A DNA stretch of 64,000 nucleotides from Rhizobium sp. G21 (GCF_014158035.1 NZ_JACFXW010000001.1:2892001-2956000), one strand, 5' to 3'. Positions 1 to 8,509 are shown, counted from the first letter of the stretch. Program-made: numbers and translations. Notes: generated by a model from the letters alone, not told the origin.

Positions 1-747
1 CAACATCACATGGGCGTTGTCGTCGAGCGCGCGGCCCGGCACGAAAGTGTGGACATCGGCGGCGAGTTCCTCGAGTTCGAGGCCGGAGACGAAGCAGCCG
101 AGATTATAGGCGTGCGTGCCGATATCGCCGGTCGAGCCGCCGGCGCCGGACTGTTTGGGATCGGTGCGCCAGGCGGCCTGTTTCTGGCCGGTCTGTTCGA
201 TCGGCTCGGCCAGCCAGTCCTGCGGATATTCCATCTGCACCAGCCTGATGTCACCCAGCTCGCCCGACTTCACCATCTCCCGCGCATGGCGGATCATGGG
301 ATAGCCGGTGTAATTGTGGGTGAGGATGAACAACGCATCCGATTCCTGGGCGACCTTGAGCAGCTTCTTGGCGTCGGCGAGGTTGGAGGTGAGCGGCTTG
401 TCGCAGATCACATGGATGCCGCGGCGCAGGAATTCCTTGGCGGCCGGATAGTGCATGTGGTTGGGCGTGACGATCGACACGGCCTCAATGCCGTTCTTGA
501 TCTTGGCTTCGCGGATCGCCATCGAGCGGAAGTCGTCATAGATCCGGTCCGAGGCGAGGCCGAGTTCGGCGCCCGACTGACGGGACTTTTCCGGGGTCGA
601 GGACAGAGCGCCCGCCACCAGTTCGTAGTGGTCGTCGATGCGGGCGGCGATGCGATGCACCGCGCCGATAAAGGCGCCCGAGCCGCCGCCGACCATGCCG
701 AGGCGAATGCGGGCTTCGCGCTTTTCCGTGCTTCCTTCGATAGCCAT
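1..747 (-). CDS. Gfo/Idh/MocA family NAD(P)-dependent oxidoreductase, 3' end outside window
   Basis: The reading frame opens at ATG 747 behind a good ribosome site (GGGAGGAA) and runs off the left edge, leaving about 249 residues. Near the N-terminus it has a Rossmann motif, GMVGGGSGAFIG, then the family's VTPNHMHYPAAKEFL stretch, CDKPLTSN (the conserved E/D-K-P lysine) and GGSTGDIGTHAYNL, which lies at the start of the substrate domain. Members oxidise or reduce a sugar or cyclitol hydroxyl using NAD(P). The gene lies downstream of, and on the same strand as, the sugar isomerase and the ABC transporter, with an oppositely oriented acetyltransferase between. I infer a role in catabolism of whatever sugar that transporter imports. 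The substrate cannot be read from the sequence. Confidence 0.9.
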   Translation of the reverse strand, partial: MAIEGSTEKREARIRLGMVGGGSGAFIGAVHRIAARIDDHYELVAGALSSTPEKSRQSGAELGLASDRIYDDFRSMAIREAKIKNGIEAVSIVTPNHMHYPAAKEFLRRGIHVICDKPLTSNLADAKKLLKVAQESDALFILTHNYTGYPMIRHAREMVKSGELGDIRLVQMEYPQDWLAEPIEQTGQKQAAWRTDPKQSGAGGSTGDIGTHAYNLGCFVSGLELEELAADVHTFVPGRALDDNAHVML

Positions 748-895
748 GAATATTCCTCCCTGAGGCTCAGTTGTGATTAGGGTGTCCATCGCGCGGCTTG
801 CGCTGCCAGCAGGGCATGGTTTAGAGCCGAGACTATGGGCCTCGGCCCGTTTTGCCGGGTTTCGGCGCCGCAGACAAACAGTCAAGGCCTTTGCG

Positions 896-1534
896 ATGGC
901 GTTTCCAGATCCAGATCTCATTTATCCCATCACGCTTGCGGATGGGACGGTTTATCGCGAAACGATGTTTCTCAAGAATGCGGTCAATCATCCCCGCATC
1001 GAGGCCGGCGACTATAGTTATTTCAGCCATTCCCGGCCCATCGAGGAAACGGCGAGCCTGCTTGCGCCGTATCTTTATCCGGTCAGCCGGGAGAAGCTGG
1101 TCATCGGCAAATTCACGCAGATCGCGCGCGGCGCCTATTTCATCACCAGTTCCGCCAATCATCCGATGAACGGGGTCACCACTTATCCCTTCCGCATCTT
1201 CAGCCAGGAGACGATCGACGGTTACTCGGACCTTCCGACGCGCGACACGATCGTCGGTCATGACGTATGGATCGGCCACAATGCGACGATCATGCCGGGC
1301 GTGACGATCGGTCATGGTGCGATCATCGCCGCCGAATCCGTCGTCTCCCGCGACGCGCCGCCTTATGCGGTGGTCGGCGGAAATCCCGCGCGGATCATCC
1401 GGTTGCGTTTCGAACCCCATATCGTCGACACACTCCTCGACATCGCCTGGTGGGATTGGGAAATCGGAAAGATCGAGCGCCATCTGACGGCGCTCGAAGC
1501 TGGCGATATCGCGGCGCTGTCGGCTGCGGATTAA
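896..1534 (+). CDS. CatB/Vat-type hexapeptide-repeat O-acetyltransferase
   Basis: This 212-residue protein shows the left-handed beta-helix signature of xenobiotic/sugar acetyltransferases: GKFTQIARGAYFI, SSANHPMNGVTTYPF (the family catalytic-loop histidine lies in NHPM), VGHDVWIGHNATIMPGVTIG and AVVGGNPARIIR. Such enzymes transfer acetyl from acetyl-CoA to a hydroxyl of an antibiotic or sugar. The frame is open upstream to about 773, but the start is placed at ATG 896, because MAFPDPDLIYPITL matches where the family begins and the upstream residues are low-complexity and Arg-rich. It is a lone + strand gene inside a minus-strand sugar locus. Its last four bases overlap the end of the convergent isomerase gene. 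The acceptor substrate is unknown. Confidence 0.85.
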   Translation: MAFPDPDLIYPITLADGTVYRETMFLKNAVNHPRIEAGDYSYFSHSRPIEETASLLAPYLYPVSREKLVIGKFTQIARGAYFITSSANHPMNGVTTYPFRIFSQETIDGYSDLPTRDTIVGHDVWIGHNATIMPGVTIGHGAIIAAESVVSRDAPPYAVVGGNPARIIRLRFEPHIVDTLLDIAWWDWEIGKIERHLTALEAGDIAALSAAD

Positions 1535-2583
1535 AGGCCGAGCATGCGGCGGTTGGCGGCGTCATCCGTGCCGGCGTCGGCGAAATCGTCGAACGCCTTT
1601 TCGGTGACGCGGATGATGTGGGCCTTGACGAATTCCGCGCCTTCGCGGGCGCCGTCTTCGGGGTGCTTCAGCGCGCATTCCCATTCGACCACGGCCCAGC
1701 CGGCGAAATCATTGGCGGCCATCTTGGAGAAGATCGCGCCGAAATCGACCTGGCCGTCGCCCAGCGAGCGGAAGCGGCCGGCGCGGTTCACCCAGCCCTG
1801 ATAGCCGCCATAGACGCCCTGGCGACCGGTCGGATTGAACTCCGCGTCCTTGACGTGGAACATCTTGATCCGGTCTTTGTAGATGTCGATATTGTCGAGA
1901 TAATCCAGGCATTGCAGCACGTAATGCGAGGGATCGTAGAGCATGTTGGCGCGGGTGTGGTTCTTCACGCGCTCCAGGAACATCTCGAAGGTGATTCCGT
2001 CATGCAGGTCTTCGCCGGGATGGATCTCGTAGCAGACATCGACGCCCTGCTCGTCGGCGTAATCGAGGATCGGCGTCCAGCGGCGGGCGAGTTCGTCGAA
2101 GGCGGTCTCGACGAGACCCGCCGGGCGCTGCGGCCAAGGATAGATGAAGGGCCAGGCGAGCGCACCGGAAAAGGTGGCGTGGGCGTCGAGCCCGAGATTG
2201 CGCGAGGCTTTGAGCGCCAGCTTGACCTGCTCGACCGCCCATTCCTGCCGCGCCTTGGGATTGCCGCGCACTTCCGGCGCCGCAAAGCCGTCGAAGGCTT
2301 CGTCATAGGCCGGATGGACAGCGACGAGCTGGCCTTGCAAATGAGTGGAGAGTTCAGTGACTTCGACGCCGTTTTCGCGCGCGACGCCCGCGAATTCGTC
2401 GCAGTAATCCTTGGATTCGGCGGCCTTCTTGAGGTCGATCAGACGGCTGTCCCAGGACGGGACCTGCACGCCCTTGTAACCGATGTCGGCGGCCCATTTG
2501 GTGATGGTCTTCCACGAATTGAACGGGGCGGCGTCGCCCGCGAATTGCGCCAGGAACAGCGCGGGACCCTTGATCGTCTTCAT
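1531..2583 (-). CDS. Sugar phosphate isomerase/epimerase (xylose isomerase-like TIM barrel)
   Basis: A 350-residue protein of the AP-endonuclease-2/xylose-isomerase-like barrel family. Metal-site segments are visible: VCYEIHPGEDLHDG (Glu and His), NMLYDPSHYVLQCLDY (Asp and His), KMFHVKDAEF (His and Asp) and AVVEWECALKHPEDG (Glu). Family members interconvert ketoses or dehydro-inositols. Position next to a Gfo/Idh/MocA dehydrogenase and a ribose-type ABC transporter is a common catabolic arrangement. ATG 2583 follows a GGGAGGAA ribosome site. A terminator separates it from the upstream transporter genes, so it may be transcribed from its own promoter in the 2584-2700 spacer. Reaction and substrate are not determinable here. 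Confidence 0.88.
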   Translation of the reverse strand: MKTIKGPALFLAQFAGDAAPFNSWKTITKWAADIGYKGVQVPSWDSRLIDLKKAAESKDYCDEFAGVARENGVEVTELSTHLQGQLVAVHPAYDEAFDGFAAPEVRGNPKARQEWAVEQVKLALKASRNLGLDAHATFSGALAWPFIYPWPQRPAGLVETAFDELARRWTPILDYADEQGVDVCYEIHPGEDLHDGITFEMFLERVKNHTRANMLYDPSHYVLQCLDYLDNIDIYKDRIKMFHVKDAEFNPTGRQGVYGGYQGWVNRAGRFRSLGDGQVDFGAIFSKMAANDFAGWAVVEWECALKHPEDGAREGAEFVKAHIIRVTEKAFDDFADAGTDDAANRRMLGL

Positions 2584-2596
2584 GATTCCTCCCTGG

Positions 2597-2627
2597 AACG
2601 TTCTCCTGCAACGTTTCCGTTAACGTT
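2597..2627. promoter_or_regulatory. Three AACGTT repeats upstream of the isomerase gene
   Basis: AACGTT, a perfect 6-bp palindrome, occurs at 2597-2602, 2610-2615 and 2622-2627, with 12-13 bp periodicity, immediately 5' of the isomerase start (14 bp from the ATG). The regular spacing suggests a regulator-binding array or operator cluster. No regulator is identified, and a chance cluster remains possible. Confidence 0.35.
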
Positions 2628-2703
2628 TATAGGGTTTGATTTGCCGACACAACCGGGCAAACGGGTTTAAACGGACTGAAAATTAAAAGCGCTTGCGACA
2701 CAG

Positions 2704-2730
2704 AAAAACGCCCCGCCCAAAGGCGAGGCG
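2704..2730 (-). terminator. Rho-independent terminator after the sugar-binding protein gene
   Basis: On the minus strand a 9-bp stem (one U-G pair; arms 2722-2730 and 2709-2717) with a 4-nt loop is followed by five T. It lies 20 bases past the stop of the binding-protein gene. It would end transcription of the ATPase-permease-binding protein operon before the isomerase gene. Confidence 0.8.
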
Positions 2731-2749
2731 CAATGCGCTTCCGTTCCGA

Positions 2750-3694
2750 TCAGAACGGCGAGTCGGGGAAGTAGTAGTTCTTGGCGTTGTCCTTGGTGAT
2801 CAAGGTGGCGTCCAGCGTATAGGTGCCATGCACCGGGACCTGGTCGTAGATGGCGGCGGCGGTCAGTTCCATCGCCGTGCCGACCATCGCCGGCGGATAC
2901 AGCACGTCGACCGGGATCATCTTGTCGCCGTCCATGACCTTCTTGATCATGTCCTTGGAGCCGGCGCCGGCCACGACATACTGGATGTCGGTGCGCTTGG
3001 CCTGTTCGATGGCCTGGAGCACGCCGACGGCCATGTCGTCGTCCTGGCACCAGACCACGTCGATCTTCGGATACTTGGTCAGGTAGTCCTGCATGACCTT
3101 GAAGGCGTCGTCGCGGTTCCAGTTGCCGAACTGGCGGTCGAGAATCTTGACGTTGGAGCCTTCGATACCCTTGTCGAAGCCGTCCTGGCGCTGCTGGTCG
3201 ATCGGGATCGGCAGGCCGCGGATGACCACCACCTGGGCGTCGGGCGTGTTGTCCTTGATATACTTGCCGGCGACTTCGCCGAGCGCCGGGTTGTTGCCGG
3301 CGACATAGAGGTCGCGGACGGTGTTGTCGTTGACCGAGGGGGCGCGGTCGACGATCGACACGAAGGTGCCCTTGCCCTTGATTTCCTTGATCGCGTTGAC
3401 GAGCGGATCGGGATCGGTCGGCAGGATGACCAGCGCGTCGATGCCCTGGGTTTCCAGGTCCTGCAGCGCATTGGCCTGGCTGGCCGGATCCGGCGAGGTC
3501 TTGACGATGACGTTGAGGCCCGGATGCTCCTTCATCAGGAGATCGGCGACGCGCTGGGCGTGGTAAACGACGCCGGCCGTCCAGCCGTGGTCGGCGGCGG
3601 GAATCGACACGCCGATGGTCTTGGTTTCCTGGGCGTGGGCGACGCCGAAGACGGTGGACATGGCCAGCGCCAGTCCGAACAGTTTCATACGCAT
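2750..3694 (-). CDS. Sugar ABC transporter substrate-binding protein (ribose-type periplasmic binding protein)
   Basis: The 314-residue protein starts with a clear signal peptide (MRMKLFGLALAMSTVFGVAHA, cleavage after AHA, written here in part) and has the two-lobed periplasmic binding protein type 1 fold: TIGVSIPAADHGWTAG at the N-lobe, GIDALVILPTDPDPL, then VWCQDDDMAVGVLQAIEQA in the C-lobe, typical of RbsB relatives. It captures a monosaccharide or cyclitol in the periplasm and hands it to the permease encoded upstream. It is the last gene of the ATPase-permease-binding protein operon, 65 bp after the permease and just before a terminator. The ligand is not predictable from the sequence. 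The operon is probably repressed by the divergent LacI regulator. Confidence 0.92.
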   Translation of the reverse strand: MRMKLFGLALAMSTVFGVAHAQETKTIGVSIPAADHGWTAGVVYHAQRVADLLMKEHPGLNVIVKTSPDPASQANALQDLETQGIDALVILPTDPDPLVNAIKEIKGKGTFVSIVDRAPSVNDNTVRDLYVAGNNPALGEVAGKYIKDNTPDAQVVVIRGLPIPIDQQRQDGFDKGIEGSNVKILDRQFGNWNRDDAFKVMQDYLTKYPKIDVVWCQDDDMAVGVLQAIEQAKRTDIQYVVAGAGSKDMIKKVMDGDKMIPVDVLYPPAMVGTAMELTAAAIYDQVPVHGTYTLDATLITKDNAKNYYFPDSPF

Positions 3695-3759
3695 GTTTCT
3701 CTCTCCCTAGAGGTTTTGCGGGGTCGGTCCTCCAACCGGGCGACCCCCGACCCGGCGTG

Positions 3760-4764
3760 TCAGCCCTTGCGCGCCAGCGAACGCTGGACGAGCATGGCGA
3801 TGATGATGATCGCGCCCTGAATGGCCCCGATCAGATATTCGCTGATGAAGTTGGACAGCAGCATGATGTTGCCGACCAATTCCAGGATGAAGGCGCCGCA
3901 GATCGTGCCCCAGACGCGGCCCGCGCCTCCCTTGAGGGCAGTGCCGCCGACCACGACGGCGGTGATGGCCTGCAGTTCCCAGAGAATGCCCGTGGTGGCC
4001 GAGGTCGAGCCGAGGCGCGGCACATAGAGCAGCACCGCGATGGCGACGCAGAGGCCTTGGATGACGAAGGCGATGGTGCGGACGCGATCCACCGCGACGC
4101 CGGAATAGCGGGCGACATCGCGGCTGGAGCCGACCGCCACCACATGCCGGCCATAGCGGGTGCGATAGAGAATGAAGGCGGCGATGGCGGTGACGACGAG
4201 AATGATCAGGATCGGCACGGGCAGGCCGAAGACGGAGCCGAAATAGACGGGACGATAGAGCTCCTGCTGCTCCGGCGAGCGCAGCGTGATGGCGCCGCCC
4301 TGCGAGAGCCAGGTGGTCAGCCCGCGGAAAATGCCCATGGTGCCCAAGGTCGCGATGAAGGGCTCGATCTTGCCGACGGTGGTGATCAGCCCGTTCAGCA
4401 GGCCGCAGGCGGCGCCGATGACGACGGTCAGCGCCGCGGCCGCGACCAGCATCAGGGCAGGATCGGCGATGACGCCGGAATTCATGAACAGGATCATCAG
4501 GCTGGCGACGAAGGCCACCATGGAGCCGACCGAGAGATCGAGATCGCCCGAGGAGATGACGAAGGTCGCGCCCACCGCGATGATGGCGATGAAGGCCGAG
4601 CGGGTGGCGACATTGGCGAGGTTGTTGATGCCGATGAAATTGGGATTGACCAGCGCCCCGACGATCAGGAGCAGCGCCAACGCCGCAAAGGGCGCGACGG
4701 CCCGCATGTCGATATCGCGCCAGCTCCGCGTCTTCCGCGTCGTCTCACCGCCATTGATGCTCAT
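3760..4764 (-). CDS. Sugar ABC transporter permease (RbsC-like)
   Basis: A 334-residue inner-membrane protein of the BPD_transp_2 class with about eight to ten hydrophobic segments. Recognisable elements are the N-terminal FAALALLLIVGALVNPNF segment, NLANVATRSAFIAIIAVGATFVI (first part of the conserved region) and DLSVGSMVAFVASLM, which carries the characteristic GDLDLSVGS motif, followed by VVVGGTALKGGAGRVWGT near the C-terminus, the family signature. The start is placed at ATG 4764, behind GGGGAGAGAG, rather than the in-frame ATG 15 codons upstream. It forms the membrane channel with the ATPase encoded 50 bp upstream. Confidence 0.92.
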   Translation of the reverse strand: MSINGGETTRKTRSWRDIDMRAVAPFAALALLLIVGALVNPNFIGINNLANVATRSAFIAIIAVGATFVISSGDLDLSVGSMVAFVASLMILFMNSGVIADPALMLVAAAALTVVIGAACGLLNGLITTVGKIEPFIATLGTMGIFRGLTTWLSQGGAITLRSPEQQELYRPVYFGSVFGLPVPILIILVVTAIAAFILYRTRYGRHVVAVGSSRDVARYSGVAVDRVRTIAFVIQGLCVAIAVLLYVPRLGSTSATTGILWELQAITAVVVGGTALKGGAGRVWGTICGAFILELVGNIMLLSNFISEYLIGAIQGAIIIIAMLVQRSLARKG

Positions 4765-4814
4765 GTCCACGTCTCTCTCCCCGTTCGGATCTTGTCGTCC
4801 GAGCCCCACGCTCG

Positions 4815-6341
4815 TCAGCTGGCCAGCTTTTCTTTCAGCCCCGCCGCATAGCGCATGATTTCCTGTTCGCTGATTTCCTCGCCCTCGAGCATGCCGACGA
4901 TGCGGCCCTCACGCATGACGGCGACGCGGGTGCAGAGGCCGATCACTTCAGGCATCTCGGAGGAGACGACGATGATCGACTTGCCCTCGCGGGCGAGCGC
5001 GGCGATGAAATGATAGATCTGCTGCTTGGTGCCGACATCGATACCGCGCGTCGGCTCGTCGATGATGACGATCTCGGGCTCGGTCTCCATGACCTTCGCC
5101 AGAAGCAGCTTCTGCTGGTTTCCGCCCGACATGCGGCCGGCCACGACATTGCCGTCGCGCACGCGGATGTCGAAGCGGCGGCGGGCCCGCTCCATGGCGG
5201 TGGTCTCGCTCTTGGGATCGAGATAGACCGTCTTCAAATGGCGGTCGAGATTCTGCAGCGTCAGATTGACCGTCATGCCTTCGCCGAGCAGCAGGCCCTT
5301 GCCCTTGCGATCCTTGGTCATATAGGCGAGGCCGTGCGCATTGGCGGCGCGGATATCGCCCGAGGGCATGGCCTGGCCGCGAATTTCGACATCGCCCGAC
5401 AGACGCGGGCGCAGGCCCGCCACGGCTTCCATCATCTCGCTGCGGCCCGAGCCGATCAGGCCGGAAAAGCCGAGGATTTCGCCCTTGCGCAGCTCGAAGC
5501 TCGCGCCGCGGACATAGCCCGTCGTCAGATTCCGCACCGACAGCACGATCTCTTCATCGACGTCGGGCTCGCGCTTGGCGGGATAGAGGCTCGACAATTC
5601 GCGGCCGACCATCAATTGCGCGATCGCCTCGCCGTCCATCATTGAGGTCGGAGCCGTCTTGATCCACTGGCCGTCGCGCAGCACGGTGACGCGGTCGGTC
5701 AGCTCCATGACTTCATTGAGCTTGTGGGAGACGAAGACGAAGCTGGTGCCCTTGTCGCGCAGCTTGCGCACCTGATCGAACAGGATCAGCGTTTCCTCGC
5801 GCGAGAGAACGGCGGTCGGCTCGTCCATGAACACGACGCGGGCGTCGCGGCTGATCGCCTTGGCGATCTCGACCATCTGCTTGTCGGCGACCGCCAGCGA
5901 ACTGATCAGCGCGTTTTCATCGATATGCGAGCCGAGCTGGTCGAGCACGCGGCGGGTCTCGCGGCGCATGAATGCGCGGTCGAGTACGCCGAAACGGGTG
6001 ACTTCGCGGCCGAGATACAGACTTTCAGTGACGGTCAGATGTTCGGCGAGATTGAATTCCTGGTGGATGATGACGATGCCCAGCGCCTCGGCCGCGCCAT
6101 TTGGCGGCAATCTCACCGGTTTGCCGTCGAGGAGGATTTCGCCGGAGGTCGGCTGCTCGAAACCCGAGAGGATCTTCACCAGCGTGGACTTGCCGGCGCC
6201 GTTTTCGCCCATCAGCGCATGTATCTCGCCTTTGGCCAGGTCGAAATCGACGCTGAACAGCACCTGTACGCCATTGAAAGATTTGCTGATCCGGCGCGCA
6301 GCCAGAACAGGCTGTCGCTCACTCGCCTCAGGGGCCGTCAT
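4815..6341 (-). CDS. Sugar ABC transporter ATP-binding protein, duplicated ABC domains (RbsA/MglA-like)
   Basis: The 508-residue protein has two ABC domains, as in RbsA/MglA/XylG. Domain 1 shows Walker A GENGAGKSTLVKILSG and Walker B VVFMDEPTAVLS, with a degenerate signature (SLAVADKQMVEIAKAI). Domain 2 has the usual degenerate Walker A (GLIGSGRSEMMEAV), an intact signature MSGGNQQKLLLAK and Walker B IVIIDEPTRGIDVG. It energises import of the sugar bound by the periplasmic protein. It is the first gene of the transport operon. The double LacI-type operator lies 42-76 bp upstream of its ATG. Length and domain order are normal for the family. Confidence 0.95.
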   Translation of the reverse strand: MTAPEASERQPVLAARRISKSFNGVQVLFSVDFDLAKGEIHALMGENGAGKSTLVKILSGFEQPTSGEILLDGKPVRLPPNGAAEALGIVIIHQEFNLAEHLTVTESLYLGREVTRFGVLDRAFMRRETRRVLDQLGSHIDENALISSLAVADKQMVEIAKAISRDARVVFMDEPTAVLSREETLILFDQVRKLRDKGTSFVFVSHKLNEVMELTDRVTVLRDGQWIKTAPTSMMDGEAIAQLMVGRELSSLYPAKREPDVDEEIVLSVRNLTTGYVRGASFELRKGEILGFSGLIGSGRSEMMEAVAGLRPRLSGDVEIRGQAMPSGDIRAANAHGLAYMTKDRKGKGLLLGEGMTVNLTLQNLDRHLKTVYLDPKSETTAMERARRRFDIRVRDGNVVAGRMSGGNQQKLLLAKVMETEPEIVIIDEPTRGIDVGTKQQIYHFIAALAREGKSIIVVSSEMPEVIGLCTRVAVMREGRIVGMLEGEEISEQEIMRYAAGLKEKLAS

Positions 6342-6382
6342 GGTCTTCCTCCCTCACGGTCTTCCCACCGTGTTGGCCATTG

Positions 6383-6417
6383 TGTAAACCTTTACAGGAG
6401 TGATGTAAAGGTTTACA
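6383..6417. promoter_or_regulatory. Paired LacI-family operators in the divergent sugar-locus promoter
   Basis: TGTAAACCTTTACA (6383-6396) and its exact reverse complement TGTAAAGGTTTACA (6404-6417) form a perfect inverted repeat. Each half is itself a TGTAAA-N2-TTTACA palindrome. The centres are 21 bp apart, two helical turns. They lie between the divergent ATPase gene and the lacI-type gene, so the local regulator probably binds both sites and controls both directions. Confidence 0.75.
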
Positions 6418-6508
6418 TTCACGTCATTCGAATTTTCAGCGGCGGATCGTTTGACCTTGCCGAGAGTCTGTGTAGTTTGCAGCCGTAACGGCGGAACCGA
6501 GGACGCGC

Positions 6509-7538
6509 GTGTCGAAATCCACCCCCGCAACAATTGAAGATGTCGCCCGTCTCGCGGAAGTTTCCATCGCGACGGTGTCGCGCGCCATTCATACGCCGGA
6601 AAAGGTGGCGAAGGAAACCCGCCTCAAGGTGACGCAGGCGATCGCCATCACCGGCTACACCACCAACGCCATGGCCCGCAGCCTGAGGCTCGGCCGCTCC
6701 AACATGATTTTGGTGGTGGCGCCCGATATCGGCGACCCCAATTTTTCCAATATTCTGGTGGGACTGGAAAACGAGGCGCGCTCGCATGGCTACGGCGTGC
6801 TGATCGGCCATACGCAGAACGATCCGCAGCGCGGGCTGGAATATCTGAAGTTTCTCAATTCCAACCAGGCGGCCGGGATGATCCTGTTCACCGGCATTCT
6901 CCCCTTCGGCCACCAGACCATGACCGCGCGGCTGCCGCCCAGCGTCGGCGTGTTCGAGCCGGTCTATAATGGCGGCATTCCCTATGTCGGCGTCGACGAC
7001 GCCGCAGGCGCGCGCAAGGCGATCGACCTGTTGATCGCCGAAGGCCATCGCCGCATCGCCTTCATCGGCGAATCCCGCACCAGGCTCGCGCATGCCCGCC
7101 GCAAGGCCGGCTATGAGGACGGCCTCAGCGCCGCACGGCTTGAGCTCGATCCGCGGCTGGTGATGCCCGGCGACGGCACGATCGAAAGCGGCCGCCTCGC
7201 CGTTGAACAACTGTTCATGCGCGACACGCTGCCCTCGGCCTTCATGTGCGTCAACGACCAAACGGCGATCGGAGTAATGCTGGCGCTGACCGCGCGCGGT
7301 TATTCCATCCCCGGCGACTTCTCCGTCACCGGCTTCGACGACGTGCCGCAGGCGAGCTTCATGAACCCGACGCTCACCACGATCCGCCAGCCGCGCACCG
7401 CGATCGGCAAACAGGCGATGGCGCTGCTGTTCAAACTCCTGCAGGACGAAAAGCCCGAGGAAACCGAGATTTTGCTCGCGCCGGATCTGGTGGTGCGGAA
7501 TTCGGTGGGGGGCTCCGCGCGCGCTGCCGAAGCGCTGA
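6509..7538 (+). CDS. LacI-family transcriptional regulator of the sugar ABC locus (1-base frameshift near the end)
   Basis: An N-terminal LacI helix-turn-helix (TIEDVARLAEVSIATVSRAI) and hinge are followed by a periplasmic-binding-like effector domain (VAPDIGDPNFSNILVGLE; TGFDDVPQASFMNPTLTTIRQP). It is divergent from the transport operon and faces the paired TGTAAA-type operators, so it is most likely the local repressor. As read, the frame overruns into the next gene to 7603 with a non-family tail. Removing one G from the six-G run at 7507-7512 gives the normal LacI ending RNSVGAPRALPKR and a TGA at 7536-7538, three bases before the next ATG. The end given here is the corrected one, about 342 residues. 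Confidence 0.9.
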
Positions 7539-7541
7539 CGC

Positions 7542-7901
7542 ATGGGCATCGGCGCCGTCACCCTCTATGTGCGCGATGTCGAGCGGACGGCAGCCTTCTA
7601 TGAAACCTATTTTCCATTCCGCGCGCTCCGGCTTGAGGGCGACCGGATCGTCGAGCTTATCGCCCAGGATGGCGGCGCCAATCTGCTTATTCACGCGGCC
7701 GGCAAAGCCCAGAAAATGGGCCAGGTTCTGGTGAAGCTGGTCTTCGATGTCGAGGATGTCGAAGGCTTCTGCCGCGACTGCGCCGCCAAGGGCCTGGTGT
7801 TCGGGCCGCTGCACAGAGCGGATGGCTATGTGTTCGCCAATGCGAAAGATCCGGATGGCAATCCGATTGTGGTGTCGGGCCGGGTGTTTGTGCGGCGGTG
7901 A
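7542..7901 (+). CDS. VOC-family (glyoxalase/dioxygenase-like) protein
   Basis: This 119-residue protein has the beta-alpha-beta-beta-beta pattern of the vicinal-oxygen-chelate fold. It begins with VTLYVRDVERTAAFYETYF and ends with the typical FANAKDPDGNPIVV strand. VOC proteins are metal-dependent lyases, isomerases or dioxygenases, or bind small toxic ligands. It follows the lacI gene by only three bases after correction of the frameshift there, so the two are likely cotranscribed. That hints at a link to the sugar locus, but no specific reaction can be assigned. Confidence 0.85.
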   Translation: MGIGAVTLYVRDVERTAAFYETYFPFRALRLEGDRIVELIAQDGGANLLIHAAGKAQKMGQVLVKLVFDVEDVEGFCRDCAAKGLVFGPLHRADGYVFANAKDPDGNPIVVSGRVFVRR

Positions 7902-7935
7902 GGGGGCGAGGTCCGCCGTAGGATTTCGGCGCTGT

Positions 7936-8229
7936 TCAATATCCAGCTTCTCTTTGATGGCGGAAGGCCAGCACATAGACCGCGTCTTCGGCCGTGTCAT
8001 TGTGATAAAGCGCCACGTAGCCGGAATCTCCGAACGGGATCACCAACTCGCGCAGTTCTGGATGCTCCGGTAAGGGGCGGCCGATGTCCGGAGTCGTTTC
8101 CAAAAGCAAAAATTGCCGCGCTATAGCCTGACCGGCCCGTTTGGCGGCTTCCGGAGCTTTTCCGGACAGAAACCGCCGGCAGCGAGCCAGCCCAAGAGCC
8201 GCGCCTTCCGTGACGATTACTCGTGGCAC
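7936..8229 (-). CDS. RelE/ParE-family toxin of a type II toxin-antitoxin pair
   Basis: A 97-residue protein with the ParE layout: an N-terminal strand and two helices (MPRVIVTEGAALGLARCRRFL; listed in part), RPLPEHPELRELVIPFGDSGY, then YVALYHNDTAEDAVYVLAFRHQREAGY. The last block, with R-x-L/V-x-hydrophobic strands and an FRHQREAGY tail, is typical of ParE. Toxins of this family act on gyrase (ParE) or ribosome-bound mRNA (RelE); which applies cannot be told. The start overlaps the 3' end of the antitoxin gene by 13 bp, the usual coupled arrangement. Confidence 0.88.
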   Translation of the reverse strand: MPRVIVTEGAALGLARCRRFLSGKAPEAAKRAGQAIARQFLLLETTPDIGRPLPEHPELRELVIPFGDSGYVALYHNDTAEDAVYVLAFRHQREAGY

Positions 8230-8489
8230 TCCGGCATCGCCTTTTCGTCGTCGGCGCCCCAGGTGGACAGCCAGGTTCTGACTTCCTGGCCGGTCAAGTG
8301 CCGGCCCGTTTCCTGATAGGCCGACCAGGACGCCAAGGCCTCCCGCTTGAAGCTCTCCTGGGCCTCCTCGCGGTCCACATATTGCTTGATCGCTTCGAGC
8401 ATGATCCAGTGCGCCGAACGCTGACGCTGGCTGGCAAGCTGCTGAACGCGGCTCTTCAGGTCGTCGTCGATCTTGAGGGATGTCGCCAT
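8217..8489 (-). CDS. Ribbon-helix-helix antitoxin
   Basis: The 90-residue protein begins with a ribbon-helix-helix DNA-binding segment (SLKIDDDLKSRVQQLASQR, then SAHWIMLEAIKQYVDREEA), as in CopG/ParD antitoxins. A C-terminal tail follows that would wrap around the toxin. It is the upstream gene of the pair and would neutralise the toxin and repress its own promoter. Two short palindromes lie 20-40 bp upstream of its ATG and are plausible binding sites. Confidence 0.88.
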   Translation of the reverse strand: MATSLKIDDDLKSRVQQLASQRQRSAHWIMLEAIKQYVDREEAQESFKREALASWSAYQETGRHLTGQEVRTWLSTWGADDEKAMPECHE

Positions 8490-8509
8490 GGTGCTTGGTT
8501 CCTATGACT

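Noticed and set aside
2684-2699. AAAAGCGCTTGC as a further AglR operator
   Set aside because: Only the central eight bases are symmetric, and the outer TT/TCAA parts of the AglR pattern are missing.
7536-7603. Long overlap of the lacI-type gene with the VOC gene
   Set aside because: The tail of the regulator in that overlap is unlike the family. One extra G at 7507-7512 explains it.
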